Positions 61,549 through 64,000 of a stretch of 64,000 nucleotides of DNA are shown here, piece by piece (position 1 is the first letter of the stretch; each line of letters starts with the position of its first letter). The notes under the pieces are model-generated. The model searched no databases, was not told where the DNA came from, and saw only the letters and a list, made by a program, of their open reading frames with translations. This DNA comes from Bedellia somnulentella (lineage: Eukaryota > Arthropoda > Insecta > Lepidoptera > Bedelliidae), in the NCBI GenBank assembly GCA_963576735.1, contig OY755175.1, positions 19,050,401 through 19,114,400 of the forward strand. The letters run 5' to 3'. A program made the translations under genes and the position numbers.

Positions 61549-61655
61549 GCTGTGTAGTGCCGGCTTAGAATAGCACTGCCCCGTTTCTTCCGATTAACGG
61601 TGTTGGGGCTTTTAAGGGATTTTTGGGCGATGCGGTTGGAGACCCATCACCAACC
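61549..61655 (+). repeat. Ret-A 5' half
   Basis: GCTGTGTAGTGCCGGCTTAG to GGAGACCCATCACCAACC. The sequence stops there, so 3' deletion. Confidence 0.8.
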
Positions 61656-61674
61656 AGTTAAAGCAAAAAATGCA

Positions 61675-61765
61675 TATATACTCACGCCTATGAATTCCAA
61701 AAAGGGGTATCCAGAACATCAGAGCTAGAAACTCCTGAACCACATTTGAAAGTTGACAGGGTCAA
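61675..61765 (-). repeat. Ret-A 3' half, decayed
   Basis: ATATACTCACGCCTATGAAT, AAGGGGTATCCAGAACATC and CTCCTGAACCACATTTGAAAG. Confidence 0.6.
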
Positions 61766-61840
61766 GATAGTATGCGTAGACACGCTCGAAATACATAATC
61801 CTCCTTTGGAAGTAGTCGGGTAAGAATAATAGTACTTTTA

Positions 61841-62104
61841 CATATATACATACATACATATACTCACGGCTATAAATCCCTAGAAGGGGTAGCCAGAGCT
61901 AAGGAATAAAAATTCCTCAGCCACTGTTGGAAATTTGATTGGGGAAAAGATGGTAAAGTAGAGGTTGTTGGTGATGGGTCTCCAACCACATCGCCCAAAA
62001 ATTCCTTACAAGCCCCAATACCGTTAGTCACCTCTTACGTACACCCATCGGTAGAAACGGGGTGGTGCTATTCTAAGCCGACACTACACGGTAAACTACT
62101 TAAC
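61841..62104 (-). mobile_element. Ret-A retroposon, full, 11-bp TSD
   Basis: TAGTACTTTTA is duplicated at 61,830-61,840 and 62,105-62,115. Complete subfamily 1 copy with tail CATATATACATACATACATA. Confidence 0.95.
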
Positions 62105-62119
62105 TAGTACTTTTAGAAC

Positions 62120-62565
62120 ATTAATATTCAACTGAAATAAATTCTAATGACTTTATTGCTCCAAAAATAAGCAACAGGATACCGCTTCGCATAAATAATG
62201 ATATCTATTACGTAATGACATTGTATTTCCTCTTTCTTGGAATTTATGATTGTAAAAAAGCAGTCTTATTTAGGTAAAACGAGACGTACATTAATATTAT
62301 CAAAGCAATTTTTGTCCAAGAAAAGAAAATATGCTTTTTACTTTTATTTGTACCTGGCCAATTCTAGATCTTAATTCATCATTTTATTCTTTTGTGAAAT
62401 TTCCGTTTCATTTTTCTTGAATTGTTAATAAAATCATATTTTTTTTGATTTAATTTACAAGAGTTTATTGTGACAAATATATCAAGCTTAAGGGGCTTTT
62501 TAAGTGATCCTTTCTTCCATTCTTCACGCGCCTGGGCTTCCTCCCACCAGTTGCTTTCGAATAGT
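62120..62565. other. Unassigned stretch
   Basis: AT-rich with no clear gene. The 73-codon minus frame at 62,379-62,600 is lysine-rich and not recognised. Confidence 0.4.
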
Positions 62566-62569
62566 TTAC

Positions 62570-62680
62570 CAATATATGGTAGGCAGAGACTATAGTTCAC
62601 TACTTTGTACTATCCTGACAAATCTCTCTTGCTTTTGCCACTTTCATCATTCTTCTCAAACATATTCTTTTATTCAATGA
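62570..62680 (-). repeat. Line-B 3' end, decayed
   Basis: TGGTAGGCAGAGACTATAGT, TTTGTACTATCCTGACAAAT and CATCATTCTTCTCAAACATA. Confidence 0.65.
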
Positions 62681-62956
62681 CTTCTATTATATACCGTATT
62701 TAACATGTTGTTTTACTGTTCTCATATCTTTCTACCTTTGATTTTGATAGTCTAGCTGATCTAGAAATTTAACAGTATGCAGAAATGCGATCGTCTGGAA
62801 ATTTTGGGTGAGATACGGAATATGCTAGAGTTATTATCAGTGTGGCAGTTTGCTGACCACAGGAGATCTAAATCTATGATTTCCCATTTCGATTTACAAC
62901 TTCCATTTAAACTTATATGATTTTGCTCGAGAAAAGGTAAGATTAAATTATTTACC

Positions 62957-63112
62957 AATTGCGGCAGCTCAGTGGGTAGAACACCCGCTTATCTTGCAAG
63001 CAGGCATGGGTTATAATTTCGAGTCAGATCTATACCTATTTTTTATTTCAAAAGTGAGATATGTGGATTAATAATCATGGTTGTTAACGGTAAGGTAAAA
63101 CACAAATATTAT
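62957..63112 (+). repeat. Sine-S head and part of body
   Basis: GGCAGCTCAGTGGGTAGAAC, GGGTTATAATTTCGAGTC and CATGGTTGTTAACGGTAAGG. The sequence then passes into a Ret-A fragment. Confidence 0.7.
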
Positions 63113-63117
63113 AACAG

Positions 63118-63225
63118 CGCCTAAAAATGACTTTAAAAGCCCCAATACACTAACTCATCTCCTACAAACACTCACGAGAAGAAATGGGGTACTGCTATTC
63201 TTAGACAATACATAGCTAACTACGT
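63118..63225 (-). repeat. Ret-A 5' part
   Basis: ATGACTTTAAAAGCCCCAAT, CACTCACGAGAAGAAATGGG and a decayed TTAGACAATACATAGC end. Confidence 0.6.
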
Positions 63226-63399
63226 ACAACTATCTTGATAATTAATTTTGATATTACTACTGTTATTACTACATTTTATTAACCAAATACGTAAATAAAT
63301 TTGTCTGATTTTCTACATAGCAATTCATATACTTAAACTTTTAATTTGTAAACTAATTCCCATAGAGTACCAATCAAAAGAGATATATTTACTCTATTC

Positions 63400-63545
63400 C
63401 CATGGAGACCCACCACCAACAACCTTTATTTTACCATCTTTTCCCCACTCAACTTCCAAAAGTGGCTGAGGAATTTATAATTTCTCAGCTCTGGCTACCC
63501 CTTTTAGGGATTTATAGCCGTAAGTATAAGTAAGTAAGTAATATT
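63400..63545 (+). mobile_element. Ret-A retroposon, 5'-truncated
   Basis: GGAGACCCACCACCAACAAC to GGGATTTATAGCCGTAAGTA with a (TAAG)n tail. Truncation inside the element fits LINE-type insertion. Confidence 0.88.
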
Positions 63546-63549
63546 TACT

Positions 63550-64000
63550 CTATTATGTACCAAACTACACTAAAAAATATAACATAAAACCTACTCACAA
63601 ATATAACATTTTCCACAAAATTTAAGACTTTGCAAGTAACACACGAATAATTCAGAACGGTAAAAACAACTTCCTGTGTAGGCAGCTTTTAGAACCACCT
63701 ATTTTCATGCACTAAACTGTCGCATTATTTATGGATGTCGGCTAAAAATATGTGCACGACTAGTGAAAATATAGTAGGCGAGTATGAGGCTGGCTGGCGT
63801 CGAGTGGCGAGCCTTTTGTTCTACCTTTTGTACCGAACGCGGTAGAGTAGAATGGGGCCTACTACTTTTGTACCGAACGCGGTAGAATGGGGCTTACTAC
63901 ACAAAGAACTGCCTATGATACCGATTATATGGCTTTATTTGTGATTGCACTATATTTCATTGCAGTCGAGAATTTTGTTTTACACGTTTTGTGTGTTGCT
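63550..64000. other. Unassigned stretch with a short tandem duplication
   Basis: TTTTGTACCGAACGCGGTAG with AATGGGGC and TACTAC downstream occurs twice at about 63,822-63,900. No gene recognised. Confidence 0.5.

Overview
The window is 64 kb of AT-rich eukaryotic DNA. It looks like intron or intergenic sequence from a moth or butterfly. It has no bacterial-style genes, operons or rRNA. It is dominated by short non-LTR retroposons with (TATG)n or (ATGTT)n tails, tRNA-headed SINEs, Helitron ends of the (A)TC...CTAG(T) type, and decayed LINE, mariner and MITE copies. The order (Lepidoptera) is inferred from the look of these repeats. No search could be run.

Three families make up most of the repeats. 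Ret-A is a ~250-bp retroposon with over 40 copies in both orientations and 8-14 bp target-site duplications (TSDs). Line-B is a LINE seen only as 3' ends, encoding the RT C-terminus (a stretch around WFGHIERM and CQDRTKWRSIVSAYPNG). Sine-S is a ~365-bp tRNA-derived SINE. Ret-A and Line-B end in almost the same GGCGTGAGTATATGTATG tail, and Sine-S ends in a related GGCGTGAACGTTTATG. This suggests one retrotransposition machinery serving three families.

Layout: 0-9 kb, LINE RT fragment and mixed retroposons, then tRNA-bearing repeats at 8-9 kb. 9-18 kb, a quiet stretch, a tandemly duplicated Ret-A, a Helitron with the helicase C-terminus, a LINE fragment, a 264-bp MITE with a perfect 8-bp TSD, and two more tRNA-bearing repeats. 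18-27 kb, mixed repeats, a candidate protein-coding mini-exon (21,756-21,847, + strand) and a GC-rich promoter-like block (26.33-26.84 kb). 27-40 kb, repeats with a Helitron nested in a LINE and a mariner fragment inside Ret-A. 40.57-43.76 kb, the largest coding element: a 5'-truncated CR1/Jockey-group LINE with endonuclease and RT, broken by one frameshift. 43.8-50 kb, nested insertions that can be put in order: a MITE split by Ret-A, a Line-B copy with a probable 3' transduction, and a Line-B copy with a textbook 5' inversion inside a SINE. 50-57 kb, mixed repeats, two Helitrons and a near-perfect recursive splice site (56,740/56,741, + strand). 57-64 kb, repeats and three ~328-bp tandem units at 59.28-60.27 kb.

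The mini-exon, the recursive splice site and (less surely) the promoter-like block all read on the + strand. They fit a host gene with very long, repeat-filled introns. The gene is not identified. All coordinates of decayed repeats are approximate to about 10-20 bases.
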